Assembly (NCBI RefSeq): GCF_001281405.1
Contig: NZ_CP010401.1
Span: forward strand, 1 to 64,000
Length of the DNA stretch: 64,000 nt
From: Bartonella ancashensis
Lineage (GTDB): Bacteria > Pseudomonadota > Alphaproteobacteria > Rhizobiales > Rhizobiaceae
Direction of reading: 5' to 3'
Part shown: positions 47,722-57,264 of the stretch, one piece after another
Numbering within the stretch: position 1 is the stretch's first letter
How the letters are laid out: each line of letters begins with the position of its first letter
Translations under genes and position numbers: made by a program
Notes under the pieces: model-generated
Seen by the model: the letters and a program-made list of their open reading frames with translations, nothing else
Database searches by the model: none
Told to the model about the DNA's origin: nothing

Positions 47722-48222
47722 TTAAAATCCTAAATGTTTTCTATGCTGTTCTAGTTGATCAACACCATTAATCCTTCTCACCATATTGAAGGCATCAATC
47801 TCAACAACTTCAACGTCTTTCTGGATATATTTGAAATAATGTAACGTGTAATTAAGCGTGCAAGTTACGGCACTCCCCGATTGCCATTGGTTGATCTCAG
47901 AACTTTTGCAAAGACCATTCATCGTGATCTCGACACTCTCTGCTGGCTCGCCTTGTGCTTGAACAGAACCACGCAATGTAATTCTCACATCCGTTTTTCC
48001 TAAAGCACCTATAAGTTCCGGAGAATATCCTGAAACTACCATATTGAGAGTAAGAGGCTCCATGCCCATATCAATTTCAATAGGAATATCCATGCCACAT
48101 GCACGGTGACTTTCAACGACTAAATTCAACGTTGGCAAGGTGACACTTTCACACTTTCCTTGGTAAGGAATGCCGTCAACATAAATATTCAAATATTTTA
48201 AATGTTTTGGTAAAATAATCAC
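47722..48222 (-). CDS. Major tail tube protein gpFII
   Basis: 166 residues of the P2 FII family (LNIYVDGIPYQGKCESVTLP; GMDIPIEIDMGMEPLTLNM; ending in the LDQLEQHRKHLGF-like tail). It polymerises into the inner tube of the contractile tail. Its start overlaps the last base of the sheath gene stop. Confidence 0.93.
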   Translation of the reverse strand: MIILPKHLKYLNIYVDGIPYQGKCESVTLPTLNLVVESHRACGMDIPIEIDMGMEPLTLNMVVSGYSPELIGALGKTDVRITLRGSVQAQGEPAESVEITMNGLCKSSEINQWQSGSAVTCTLNYTLHYFKYIQKDVEVVEIDAFNMVRRINGVDQLEQHRKHLGF

Positions 48223-49613
48223 TAAAAGATCTCCTCTAAATAATCATTCACAATCCGCGAACGGAAAGTGATATGTTCAGCTGGTGTTGTCGGTGTAAAT
48301 TCAACGTTGAAATAGATTTTACCGCTTTCAATGGCACTTTGTGTGTTGAGTTCAGGGTCGGGATAGCAGCGTCCACCAAGAATGGCGCCTTGTGCTTTTA
48401 AATCACGCAAATAAGCATTGACGCTTTCACTGACATCGCTCACATAATTCTTGGTAATATTGCGATCAACCGCCCACATATGCCCACGCAAAATGGCGTC
48501 ATTAATCATATCTGCAGTGCGAACCACTGATAAAAAAGCAAATCTTGCATCACTTGAAAGCGTGCGATTGCCCCATAAACGATAACCATTTTCGCGAATG
48601 ATTGTTGCTATCTTCTGTTCGTTGAGAAGATTTGCTCGGCTAGAACGCTCACCAAGGGAAAAATCAATCGGCCGTGCTGTACCAACAATGCCATTGATGA
48701 CTTTGTTTGAAGGTGAATACCAAAAACCTTGCGTATAATCGATCTTCGCAAGAATTCCTGCAACCGCTGCACTTGCTGGCTCTTCTAAAACCTTTCCATT
48801 ACGGAAAGCTTTTACAAATGGATCAACCATATAAGCACGCTTTGAATCAAAATCTTTTGCTGCTTTAATAGCCGCTTCATCGGTAATGTTTGGGGCATCG
48901 ATCACAACAATAGCACGCAAACGCTCAGCAATACCAATCAGCTCTGCGGCTACAGGATTAAACATAGTGCTGATTTCAGCCTGTGCTGTAGCCCCTACAC
49001 CATCTCCTTTAATCATTACATTTGGCACGGTTTTATAATCACCGCCATTCTCTTCCATTAAAATAGACGTGATTTTGCCTTCTGAAATAATTGCTTGCGC
49101 CTTGGCATTACCATCAATCTTTACAGTTGCTTGCGTATAACCACTGCCTTGGTTTGTGACGTTAATCTTGCTAACATTGACAAGGCATTGGTGAGTAAAA
49201 CCTGGGACACAAAGAATACGCGGTGTTTGTCCAAGAATGGATTGAGCCCCTATTAAAGCGTGAACACCTTCATAAGCGCCATTCGCGTTAACACCTCCAA
49301 GAATATTGGTAAGAGTTGCACTCTCATCGTCGCCTTCTTGTACTCGGACAACGACAATAATGGCTCCAATCTGTTTAAAAATTAGATCAAGAGCGTGAGG
49401 CAAAGTGCCTCTACCCTCACCTTTGGTATCAAGTTTTGCGGTTTGAGACAAAGATCCTGTCACCAACATAGGTGTGTTAAGCGGAAATGCTTGCTCATCA
49501 GCATCTGGAGCAGTACCAACAATTCCTATAACCGCAGATTGCACTGCGCGAATAGGGCGTGTACCATCGTCTAACTCGACAACTTCAACACCGTGTAAAA
49601 ATCCTGTTGCCAT
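48222..49613 (-). CDS. Tail sheath protein gpFI
   Basis: 463 residues from the ATG at 49613 (AAGGAGCATG upstream); an in-frame extension to 49697 lacks homologous character. It has the P2 FI start FLHGVEVVELDDGTRPIR, the domain GIVGTAPDAD and the conserved C-terminal half with WYSPSNKVINGIVGTAR, LWGNRTLSSD and EHITFRSRIVNDYLEE. The central domain (about residues 150-230) is an insertion-like repeat region. It forms the contractile outer sheath. Confidence 0.94.
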   Translation of the reverse strand: MATGFLHGVEVVELDDGTRPIRAVQSAVIGIVGTAPDADEQAFPLNTPMLVTGSLSQTAKLDTKGEGRGTLPHALDLIFKQIGAIIVVVRVQEGDDESATLTNILGGVNANGAYEGVHALIGAQSILGQTPRILCVPGFTHQCLVNVSKINVTNQGSGYTQATVKIDGNAKAQAIISEGKITSILMEENGGDYKTVPNVMIKGDGVGATAQAEISTMFNPVAAELIGIAERLRAIVVIDAPNITDEAAIKAAKDFDSKRAYMVDPFVKAFRNGKVLEEPASAAVAGILAKIDYTQGFWYSPSNKVINGIVGTARPIDFSLGERSSRANLLNEQKIATIIRENGYRLWGNRTLSSDARFAFLSVVRTADMINDAILRGHMWAVDRNITKNYVSDVSESVNAYLRDLKAQGAILGGRCYPDPELNTQSAIESGKIYFNVEFTPTTPAEHITFRSRIVNDYLEEIF

Positions 49614-49712
49614 TATTACATGCTCCTTAAATAGATAAATTGAATGAATTGGAAAAAAGAATGTGAGAATAGTCGCACTTAAGAACAATCTAAGCATCTC
49701 AAAAGGCTGAAT

Positions 49713-49756
49713 TTGATGTCTTCTTTACCCTAAAGAACAAGATTTTACGGCGCTCA
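49713..49756. repeat. Module-boundary element, copy B
   Basis: TTGATGTCTTCTTTACCC on the plus strand. On the minus strand TTCTTTA-GGG-TAAAGAA is a perfect 7-bp stem with a 3-base loop. The element begins with the TGA stop of the fibre gene (minus strand) and fills the gap before the sheath gene. Confidence 0.45.
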
Positions 49757-49951
49757 GGATAAGGAATCTTCTTTTGTAGGATCTACAGATTCACTCATTT
49801 GTACAGGTGGAATGAATACACCTTTCTCATATGTCCAGCCAATGCCTACTTCTTCTGTAGCAATTGCTTTACCTTCAAAAGGATGGATATAATTTTCCAG
49901 CGCTACAATGATGTTCGTAACTACACCGTTTTCAACGATCGCATAATTCAT
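49754..49951 (-). CDS. Possible internal product of fibre gene (65 aa)
   Basis: An ATG at 49951, in frame with the fibre gene, is preceded by a near-ideal AAGGAG six bases upstream. The 65-residue product (MNYAIVENGVVTNIIVAL onward) resembles small stand-alone phage ORFs that follow fibre genes in other phages. It may be translated separately as well as being the fibre C-terminus. Confidence 0.35.
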   Translation of the reverse strand: MNYAIVENGVVTNIIVALENYIHPFEGKAIATEEVGIGWTYEKGVFIPPVQMSESVDPTKEDSLS

Positions 49952-51196
49952 AGAAAACTCCTTACAAAAAAACTTCAACAACACTGCTCCGTTGCCGCCA
50001 TTACCACCTTTGTTAGCGACACCATCTTCCCCCGGAAAATAGCCACCGCCTCCACCGCCGCCACCGCTATTTCCTTTGTAGCCACGACCACCTTTGCCAC
50101 CTTTATCACTTTCGCCGTACCAACCACCTGGACCGTTATTCGCGCTAGCACCGCCGCCACCACCACCACTGTAAATAGAACTCCCACCAGAACCACTCCC
50201 ACCATTGCCTCCACCCCCACCAGAAACAATATAACTTATACCATGGGTGCCACTAGAACTAGCAGAGCCACCATAGCCAGATTTTCCACTTTCGTTACTA
50301 CTTTCAACACCTCCATTTCCACCCGCACCACTACCACCACCACTGCCACCTAAAGCAGTCATAATCCCCTCAATGCGTGTTGAACCACCAGCTCCCCCAC
50401 CTTTGTTGCTACTGACACCACCAATACCACCACAACCAATTTCGACTATTGTTAACTGTCTACGCTGAAATCCCTTGATTTTAGTGCGTACGCATTGACC
50501 TCCTCCTCCTCCACCGCCGCCGTAATTGTGGCCGTTACTTCTGATGCCGAGTCCACCACCTCCACCAGCACCCCATGCCCATATTTCGATGTCTGTGTCA
50601 TCAGTTACGCCATTAGGCCATGGAAGAGAACCGCTTTCTGTCATGAGAACTTCAAGAGGCATGATAGCCTTTATCATTTGTGCAATCTCATCACGTATTT
50701 CCTGAAGCGCAACAATAGCTTCATCTTTTGTATAAATAGCCTTACCATCAACAGTAACAGGCCCTTGAAAATCATTCGCCTCTTGCCATCTGTTTTTCTT
50801 TGTCAAACAACCGTAAGCCTCAAGGCCACGAATGTCTTCAATTTTATGTTCATGAGTCCCTAAAAGTGATTTAGAACTACCAAAAGTAAAATGATCATTG
50901 CTCGCTTTATACAACACATAATTTTCAGCAGCATCCTTGCAACCTTCTACATCTTTTAAGTCTGCTAATAAAAAGGTTTTGTTAGCTGCCATCTTGCTCT
51001 TGAGAGTCGTTTCAAGCCCCTCAACATCGCTCATTGTGTGCCTATGCTGTAAAGATGCTTTCCTATCTGATTTTTCATCACAATCGGCAATTGCCTGATC
51101 AATTTTTTGCAAGTTTTCCCGCAAAATTGGAAACTCAGAGCTGATAAAACGACCTTCTTTAGGTAATTCCATCTCTAATTTTTTTGTTTTTGCCAT
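49754..51196 (-). CDS. Glycine-rich tail fibre/tip protein
   Basis: 480 residues from the ATG at 51196 (TGGAGTGAAGAA upstream). The N-terminal third is helical with phage-fibre features (HRHTMSDVEGLETTLKS; LLGTHEHKIEDIRGLEAYG). Residues ~205-400 form a low-complexity Gly/Ser/Asn block with runs of five to seven glycines, like the polyglycine sandwich receptor-binding tips of some phages. The last 65 residues (from NYAIVENGVV) look like a separate module. It probably recognises the host surface. The reversed strand of the Gly block is C-rich and easily misread. Confidence 0.75.
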   Translation of the reverse strand: MAKTKKLEMELPKEGRFISSEFPILRENLQKIDQAIADCDEKSDRKASLQHRHTMSDVEGLETTLKSKMAANKTFLLADLKDVEGCKDAAENYVLYKASNDHFTFGSSKSLLGTHEHKIEDIRGLEAYGCLTKKNRWQEANDFQGPVTVDGKAIYTKDEAIVALQEIRDEIAQMIKAIMPLEVLMTESGSLPWPNGVTDDTDIEIWAWGAGGGGGLGIRSNGHNYGGGGGGGGQCVRTKIKGFQRRQLTIVEIGCGGIGGVSSNKGGGAGGSTRIEGIMTALGGSGGGSGAGGNGGVESSNESGKSGYGGSASSSGTHGISYIVSGGGGGNGGSGSGGSSIYSGGGGGGASANNGPGGWYGESDKGGKGGRGYKGNSGGGGGGGGYFPGEDGVANKGGNGGNGAVLLKFFCKEFSMNYAIVENGVVTNIIVALENYIHPFEGKAIATEEVGIGWTYEKGVFIPPVQMSESVDPTKEDSLS

Positions 51197-51209
51197 TTCT
51201 TCACTCCAA

Positions 51210-54200
51210 TTACATAATGCCAGCACCAAAATCACTTGCCATGGAACGTGCTGCAGGACCGCCCATTAATGTAATTTTCAAACGCGCTTGTTTAGCTGCC
51301 TGATCAGGACTCATGAATTTACGTTCTGTCCAAAGAGGCTCAGCAAGCTGTTCTATCTCCTCTAATTTTAATTCTGTGAAAGCTCCATCATCCAATTGCA
51401 TTTCCATTTTGAATGTCGATCCGCCTGGCAAAAAAGTTTTGATGTAGCTTGTCAGCCTTGACTTTTCTCCAAAGGGAAAGGCACGTGTAATGTAGGTGGC
51501 CTCTTTGTGGATCTTTCCCGCAATTAACTCAACCGGAGCAAAGAGAACCGGTGAGAGCTTTTCAGTGCCTTTTAAAATTGCGCGTAACTGCACTTTTTCA
51601 CTGATATATTCCGTTAAACTAAGTAATTGAAAAGGTAAGAGTTGATAGATCGTGCCATTATTGCGCTCAATTTCAAAAAGCACAGAACAATCACTTGAAG
51701 GCAACTCTATTGCCGCACGCACTTGTAAATCAGAACACTCAACCAAATCAAACTCACCTAAATGCACAGTCTTTTCTGTCTGGTTATAGCGTGCTGCCAA
51801 TACACGAAAAGCTAGTGCTTCATCTTGATGAGCTGTCCATGTTTGCGCATTAACAGATGAAAAACGAGGACCTGTTACATAAGGGTGGCTCGCAACATAT
51901 CTTTGGTTTTGTTCATCAAAATGTCCAAGCTTTGCTAATGAAACAGAATGCTCTCCATCATCTGTCTTGATGACAAAAGCTGTTAAACGGTCATCCGATA
52001 CTGTTAAAGGTACTTCGTAGCGTGCTTTTGCCCATCCTTTTTCAGCTTCCTTCATAGAATAGAAAGTTTGTGCTTGAATCTCCGCCGTTGGATAACCGTT
52101 TTCCGTCGTAACCAAATCAATCATCAAGTCATTGGCAGGATTACCAACTTTGCAAATGTGAAAATCAATCCCTGTTATTTGTCTTGTTTCATCAGGTATA
52201 AAAACCTGTGCTTGTGGATCATATTTTGTCCATACACGCACTGTTGTTGTCCGTCGCATAACTTTTACATCAATTACACCTTGGCCTGTAAAAAGCCCCG
52301 TAGCTATCGTTCCTCCCTTTCCTATAGCGATGATATTTTTTGTGCCTGCGGTAATTTTTTCTGGAATTTTAAATGTGCCTTCAATAATCCCTTGATCATC
52401 TGCAATACAAGGTGTCTTTGGCAAAACACTTACACTATCAAAGGTCAAATTCTCTAAAATCTCACCTTTTGCAAAACCTTCAATTTTAAAATCAAGTGTA
52501 ATTTGCCTCAAAAAATCAATTTGTTCTTCATGCGCACCTACAAGTTCATCATTCACTTGCGTTTTTCGCGCACTACGACCACGCAATTGGCCCATAAACA
52601 AGTGATTGGTTGTCGCTGAAAGCCACTTTGTGCGCTGTTCGTGCCAAAAATCAGTTGCTGGAATGAGTGTTACAGTACCAGGTAAAGGTGCAAAATTTTG
52701 ATAAGGATTGATCTTTTCACAGGCCGTTATCAGTTCTTGTGCAATAATAACTTCATTATCCCAATCAAGCGTTACAGGATGTTTTAAATCAGCGTGATAA
52801 AAGGTTGGCTCAATAGCAAGTTGCAAAATACCACTACCAACTGCACCACTTTGGTTTTCTCCTACATCTCTAAAATCATCGTTAAGAAACGGATCTACAA
52901 ACATTCCCTTTTTAGACACAGGCTCTCTCGAACCGACATTGTTTTTAATGCGCTCAAGCTGCATATTTCGCTCAAGGGATAAAATATGATTAAAATAGCG
53001 CCACATTTCATCATAAGACGCAACACGCGTACCATCATTGACAACAAGCGGAAAATCGATCCAATTATTAGTGATAGTTGCAAGTGACAAGACGTTATCA
53101 GGAACGCTTGGTGCCATCGGATGATCCACTGAAACGCCTTTTATATAAACAATATCGCCCTGAATATTCAGACCTATTCGATCAATACGGGGCAATTTAT
53201 AAGAATAGCTGACAATAACATCTCCCCCTTCAGCTCCCCCTGATACAGTGATTTCCTCTGCTGTCACCCCATCAGCCACTCCATGGGCACGATAACGGTA
53301 GGTTACTGTATAAGTGCTACCAGGATCCGGCTCATCGCCAACTGGTGCCCAATCGATCGTATCCCCTGTTTTTTTAAAATCAGCACCCTCTTTAAATTCC
53401 TTTTTTCCTTGAACAATTTTGATGAAAGCTGTGATACTTTTATCAGGAAGACCATCACGTCCTGAAATCATTGCGCCGCGTGTCACATTGACTGTTTTTT
53501 CTTTCGTCAATAAAAGAGAATGAATAGCTGCAATGGGAGAAGAGTAAGCTTTAAATGTAAAGCTTGTCTCGCCTTCCTTTGTCGAAAAAATATGAGTCTC
53601 GCTTGGAACAATTCCTTCAGAAAACTCTTCTTGTTCTTCATGCCTTAAAGCAGCAAAGCGCTTGCGCTTAAAACCATTAATATTGGCTTCGCCTTCTTGA
53701 ATGCTAAACACTTGCTTACCATCATTCGAACCTAACGCCGTCACACGGCAACCGTTGACAATATAATGGCCATGAGCACGATCATAAGTCGCAATTGCTT
53801 GCATTGTAGGCTCAAGCAAAGAAGGAGCTTTTTGATCAATAAGAATACCATCATGCAAAATATAAACTGGAAAAAAAACACCTTGCTGTTGATCGTCTTT
53901 CAGTGCCCATACAAGTCCTGCTGTCTCACGAGCTGCACCTGGTTCACCTTCTGCTAGTGTTCCTGGAATTTGCCCCAATAATTGAGAATCATCATCAGAA
54001 GTGATCCATTGTTTTTGAAGACGAACACCAATTTCAACGCGTCCAATCATAGAAATATTGTCTAAAATAGCTTCTGAAACTGGAAAAATATCCCCTGCAA
54101 TGTAAATCTTACCATCCGTCAAAGTAACTTTCTTGCCGTCTTTATCAACGAAAGCATCCGCGCGCTCAATACGATCACCTTCTTTAGCAACAAGCCGACC

Positions 54201-54353
54201 TAAGCGGTCATGACGGCCTCTTATAATGGTTTGTAGTTCATTTAACTCACCACTTTGAAGAAACGATCGTTCTCCATAAAAAACAACGCTTTGCTGCTCA
54301 TCTTTGCCTACAGATCTATCAATTGCAAATGGCAAACCACTTTCGTGCTTCAT
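51210..54353 (-). CDS. Large phage tail protein, DUF4815-type
   Basis: 1047 residues beginning LPFAIDRSVGKDEQQSVVFY. The early segment LQSGELNELQTIIRGRHDRL is the mark by which I place it in DUF4815, known in alphaproteobacterial tailed phages. The central part is beta-rich, with WNTY-like domains. It sits between gpI and the fibre gene, where P2-like phages encode tail fibres, so it is likely a baseplate-attached fibre or connector. Exact role unknown. Confidence 0.65.
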   Translation of the reverse strand: MKHESGLPFAIDRSVGKDEQQSVVFYGERSFLQSGELNELQTIIRGRHDRLGRLVAKEGDRIERADAFVDKDGKKVTLTDGKIYIAGDIFPVSEAILDNISMIGRVEIGVRLQKQWITSDDDSQLLGQIPGTLAEGEPGAARETAGLVWALKDDQQQGVFFPVYILHDGILIDQKAPSLLEPTMQAIATYDRAHGHYIVNGCRVTALGSNDGKQVFSIQEGEANINGFKRKRFAALRHEEQEEFSEGIVPSETHIFSTKEGETSFTFKAYSSPIAAIHSLLLTKEKTVNVTRGAMISGRDGLPDKSITAFIKIVQGKKEFKEGADFKKTGDTIDWAPVGDEPDPGSTYTVTYRYRAHGVADGVTAEEITVSGGAEGGDVIVSYSYKLPRIDRIGLNIQGDIVYIKGVSVDHPMAPSVPDNVLSLATITNNWIDFPLVVNDGTRVASYDEMWRYFNHILSLERNMQLERIKNNVGSREPVSKKGMFVDPFLNDDFRDVGENQSGAVGSGILQLAIEPTFYHADLKHPVTLDWDNEVIIAQELITACEKINPYQNFAPLPGTVTLIPATDFWHEQRTKWLSATTNHLFMGQLRGRSARKTQVNDELVGAHEEQIDFLRQITLDFKIEGFAKGEILENLTFDSVSVLPKTPCIADDQGIIEGTFKIPEKITAGTKNIIAIGKGGTIATGLFTGQGVIDVKVMRRTTTVRVWTKYDPQAQVFIPDETRQITGIDFHICKVGNPANDLMIDLVTTENGYPTAEIQAQTFYSMKEAEKGWAKARYEVPLTVSDDRLTAFVIKTDDGEHSVSLAKLGHFDEQNQRYVASHPYVTGPRFSSVNAQTWTAHQDEALAFRVLAARYNQTEKTVHLGEFDLVECSDLQVRAAIELPSSDCSVLFEIERNNGTIYQLLPFQLLSLTEYISEKVQLRAILKGTEKLSPVLFAPVELIAGKIHKEATYITRAFPFGEKSRLTSYIKTFLPGGSTFKMEMQLDDGAFTELKLEEIEQLAEPLWTERKFMSPDQAAKQARLKITLMGGPAARSMASDFGAGIM

Positions 54354-54354
54354 C

Positions 54355-55461
54355 TTAAAACCTCAACAAAATTTTGAATTGTTCACGAACATCCGCACGT
54401 AAAGGAATGTTGATGGGTGTTTGAATGATCTCAACACCCCCGATAATCTCATCAGGCTGAAGCCACAGCTTTCCTGGTTGCACATCTTTTTCAAGGCTGG
54501 CATGAATAAGAAGAGAGACAAAAGCAGCTTTCTTTCTATCCACATCATGAAAATCAGTTCTTGCTGCCAAAAAAAGCATAGACCCTGTTTCTGAAGGGCT
54601 AAATCTATTGCTTAAATGGCTATACACACCGTTCAAATCTTGTTTGACAGGCTGCACAATATTGCATCGTCTATAACCAAGAATAACCCCTTCCGCATCT
54701 TTGAGTACAAGGTATAAACAATGGTTCTTAAACCACAAAGCCATCAATATAATGCGCTCATGCTCTTTAACTGAGCGCCAAGGGAAATTTGCCATCTCCC
54801 ATAGAGAATCCAGATCTTCCCAGCTTAACTCACCACTAACCTCATCAATCCAATTACCAATAAGTTCACCTTCTTCTTGGCTCAAAGTGTGGCTGATTTC
54901 TGTTGTCCTTCCGAAAGAAAACAGAGTACCATCTGCTGTCATACACGTACCGCTCTCAGCATCAAGCATAGCCTCATCAAGTTTCGCCATATTATTTGCA
55001 AAGGCTTCAACACTATAGCCATGAACAGCACGACGAAAATCAGAACGTAAACTCTTAGAAAGATTTATGATCGCTTCTATAGCTTCAAGACTTCTCTGTT
55101 CAGGCAATTGGTCAAAATGAAGCTGAAATGAATTCCACCATTTATGTCCTGCCCATGCCCCCTGAAAACGTGCTGAAAGCTTTAACCATTCAAGACCCCT
55201 ATCGATGGCTGCTAAAGATCCGCGTACTCGCTGCCATTGAAGACCATTATCAAGTAAATCATAAAGATTTGGAACATAGAGAGTAAGTTCTCCAAGTCCA
55301 TATTCTTCAATCAGCCATGGTAAAAAGCTTGGTGGTCTTATAACAAGCTTAGCGTTTGCAATCGCTGAAGCGGAACTATCAATATTTTTGTGAAAATCAC
55401 AGGCATCTGCTAAGTGTTTCTCAAACTCTGTCGCATTAGTCGGCAGTAAATAACCAACCAT
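54355..55461 (-). CDS. Tail protein I
   Basis: 368 residues. The N-terminal half matches the P2 gpI family (PPSFLPWLIEEYGLGEL; LDNGLQWQRVRGSLAAIDRGLEWL), a baseplate wedge component. It is about twice as long as P2 gpI; the extra C-terminal part (LARTDFHDVDRKKAAF region) has no domain I can name. Its start overlaps the gpJ stop. Confidence 0.8.
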   Translation of the reverse strand: MVGYLLPTNATEFEKHLADACDFHKNIDSSASAIANAKLVIRPPSFLPWLIEEYGLGELTLYVPNLYDLLDNGLQWQRVRGSLAAIDRGLEWLKLSARFQGAWAGHKWWNSFQLHFDQLPEQRSLEAIEAIINLSKSLRSDFRRAVHGYSVEAFANNMAKLDEAMLDAESGTCMTADGTLFSFGRTTEISHTLSQEEGELIGNWIDEVSGELSWEDLDSLWEMANFPWRSVKEHERIILMALWFKNHCLYLVLKDAEGVILGYRRCNIVQPVKQDLNGVYSHLSNRFSPSETGSMLFLAARTDFHDVDRKKAAFVSLLIHASLEKDVQPGKLWLQPDEIIGGVEIIQTPINIPLRADVREQFKILLRF

Positions 55462-56288
55462 TAACGCGCATGTCCTTTGAAGTTTAATGTGACTTTGCCA
55501 ATGGATAAAACTTCTTCATCTAATACAGAAATATCTTGTATTGGATTAGCAGCAATAACTTTCTGTACACCAGGCACCATTAATTTTGATGTCCACCACG
55601 ACAAACTCAATTCACGACCAAGAGCTTGTTCTTTTCTCCATGCTGCTCGTAAATTCTCTTTCAATTGTGTTAAAATTTCTAAGGATATTGCGGGTAAGAG
55701 CCAAATATCTGCTTCAAAATCAATAATTTTCGTTACAGCAGCATGAACAATAATCGTATCATTCGCCATAATCACGTTTTTATCGTGAAGTGCTTCTGAA
55801 ACTTTTTTTAACAAATCCTCAGAGGCCGTACCTTCTTCATCATGACCAAAAACAGCAACATGGATTGTTGGATCTTTTCCTCTGCGGTAAATGATGGCAT
55901 CCTTTACGCGGTTATCCGCCGACATCGCTACAAATTTGTAATAGGGCTCTGTTCCTCCTCCTTTACCACCGCGTGCATGAAGGCGAATACGTTCGCGGTA
56001 CCTTTCATCACTCTCAGTATCCATCCTTTGAACACCATGCCAATCCCCCAAAGCATTTAGATAATCTCCTGATGCAAAATCAAGGATAGTGTTTCGTGCA
56101 GCCTCGTTAATACGCTGCCGTAAAAGCAATTCTCTATAGCTAAAAGCTTCAATAACTTTTGCTGCTGGATCACTTTCTAAGAAAGTATAACCAGGCAAAA
56201 GACTTTTTAAATGCTCAAACGCCGCTGCTCTAATTTCTTCAAAAGAAGCTTCTGAAATGATTTCTGGTTTTGTAAAATCTGTATTCAT
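55461..56288 (-). CDS. Baseplate assembly protein J
   Basis: 275 residues of the gpJ/gp47 family: YTFLESDPAAKVIEAFSYRE near the start, then LNALGDWHGVQRMDTESDERYRERIRL (cited in part) and the C-terminal QKVIAANPIQDISVL. A baseplate wedge protein of contractile tails. Its start overlaps gpW by four bases. Confidence 0.92.
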   Translation of the reverse strand: MNTDFTKPEIISEASFEEIRAAAFEHLKSLLPGYTFLESDPAAKVIEAFSYRELLLRQRINEAARNTILDFASGDYLNALGDWHGVQRMDTESDERYRERIRLHARGGKGGGTEPYYKFVAMSADNRVKDAIIYRRGKDPTIHVAVFGHDEEGTASEDLLKKVSEALHDKNVIMANDTIIVHAAVTKIIDFEADIWLLPAISLEILTQLKENLRAAWRKEQALGRELSLSWWTSKLMVPGVQKVIAANPIQDISVLDEEVLSIGKVTLNFKGHAR

Positions 56289-56626
56289 CCAACAAGTAAT
56301 CTTTCTAGCTTGATAGGTGTGCCATTAGGCAAAAATATTCCTTCAACGGATAAAGAAATCTTTCCAAGCTCAATCAATTGATAATCAATTCGTTCAAGCT
56401 TAAAGCGTGGCTCCCACTTATCCAAAGCCTCAGCAATAGCCGCATAAAGTGAAACAGAAAATTTATCATTGATGGGAACATCGACAAGATTAGGAACATT
56501 AGATCCATAATCACGGCGCATAACACGCGTACCTATCCGCGTTGACAAAATATCGATAATCGATTGCCGCAAGTGATCAAGACCAGTCAATGTCTTTCCT
56601 GTTGTTCGGTCCATTCCTATTATCAA
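56285..56626 (-). CDS. Baseplate assembly protein W (gp25-like)
   Basis: 113 residues of the gpW/gp25 lysozyme-fold family (LTGLDHLRQSIIDILSTRIG; TRVMRRDYGSNVPNLVD). It nucleates sheath assembly at the baseplate. Four-base overlaps with both neighbours. Confidence 0.93.
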   Translation of the reverse strand: MIIGMDRTTGKTLTGLDHLRQSIIDILSTRIGTRVMRRDYGSNVPNLVDVPINDKFSVSLYAAIAEALDKWEPRFKLERIDYQLIELGKISLSVEGIFLPNGTPIKLERLLVG

Positions 56627-57264
56627 TTAGGACCTCCCGTTGCAGAACCACCCGGTGCAACGCCACCATGAATATGGCTGCTGCCAACATTCATGCCATT
56701 ATGTTTCAAACAACCAGAATTAATCACAACATCACTGCCAGCTTGTAAAGCAATACGGCCATCAGCACTCAAAGTAAGATCACTTTTTGAAATAATTTTG
56801 AGGCCATCAGGCGCTGTAAGCTCTAATGCACCACCATTGCCTTTAATTGATACGCCATCAGAAATGGTAAGAGAAAATATCCCTTCTGATTGAAGATGAA
56901 TGCCATAGGTACTTGTTTCATCATCATATTCAATCACCGTTCCATCAGGATAAATGGTTTTGTGAACGCTGCCTTTATCAGCCACTTGAGTTGCGTCTGT
57001 ATGAATAGAACCAACAATAATTCCCTGTGATAAATCGCCTGATGACGACACAACAACGACTTGCTCACCAATATCGCGTCCCTCATAGACACGTGTCTTT
57101 CCGGCTCTTACTTGGCAATCAGCAAGCCAATCACTGATTACAGAACCACTTTGGATACGATAGCGTGCGTTTTTATGGTCGACATGGCTAATCTTGCCAA
57201 CAATAACCATATTGGCCACACGCCGTTTGAGATCCGTAATGTCTTTATCGCGCCGTTCAAGCAT
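56623..57264 (-). CDS. Baseplate spike protein V
   Basis: 213 residues from the ATG at 57264 (MLERRDKDITDLKRRV), with GGGAATATTC before it. It has the OB-fold region of P2 gpV (IVGKISHVDHKNARYRIQSG) and a beta-helical spike part (ISKSDLTLSADGRIALQAGS). The C-terminal SHIHGGVAPGGSATGGPN has the HxH of the iron-binding spike tip. The start overlaps the preceding gene by eight bases. Confidence 0.9.
   Translation of the reverse strand: MLERRDKDITDLKRRVANMVIVGKISHVDHKNARYRIQSGSVISDWLADCQVRAGKTRVYEGRDIGEQVVVVSSSGDLSQGIIVGSIHTDATQVADKGSVHKTIYPDGTVIEYDDETSTYGIHLQSEGIFSLTISDGVSIKGNGGALELTAPDGLKIISKSDLTLSADGRIALQAGSDVVINSGCLKHNGMNVGSSHIHGGVAPGGSATGGPN

Noticed and set aside
49799..50353. 184-codon plus-strand Thr/Ala-rich open frame
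   Set aside because: It is the antisense of the glycine-rich fibre repeat; low complexity explains its openness.
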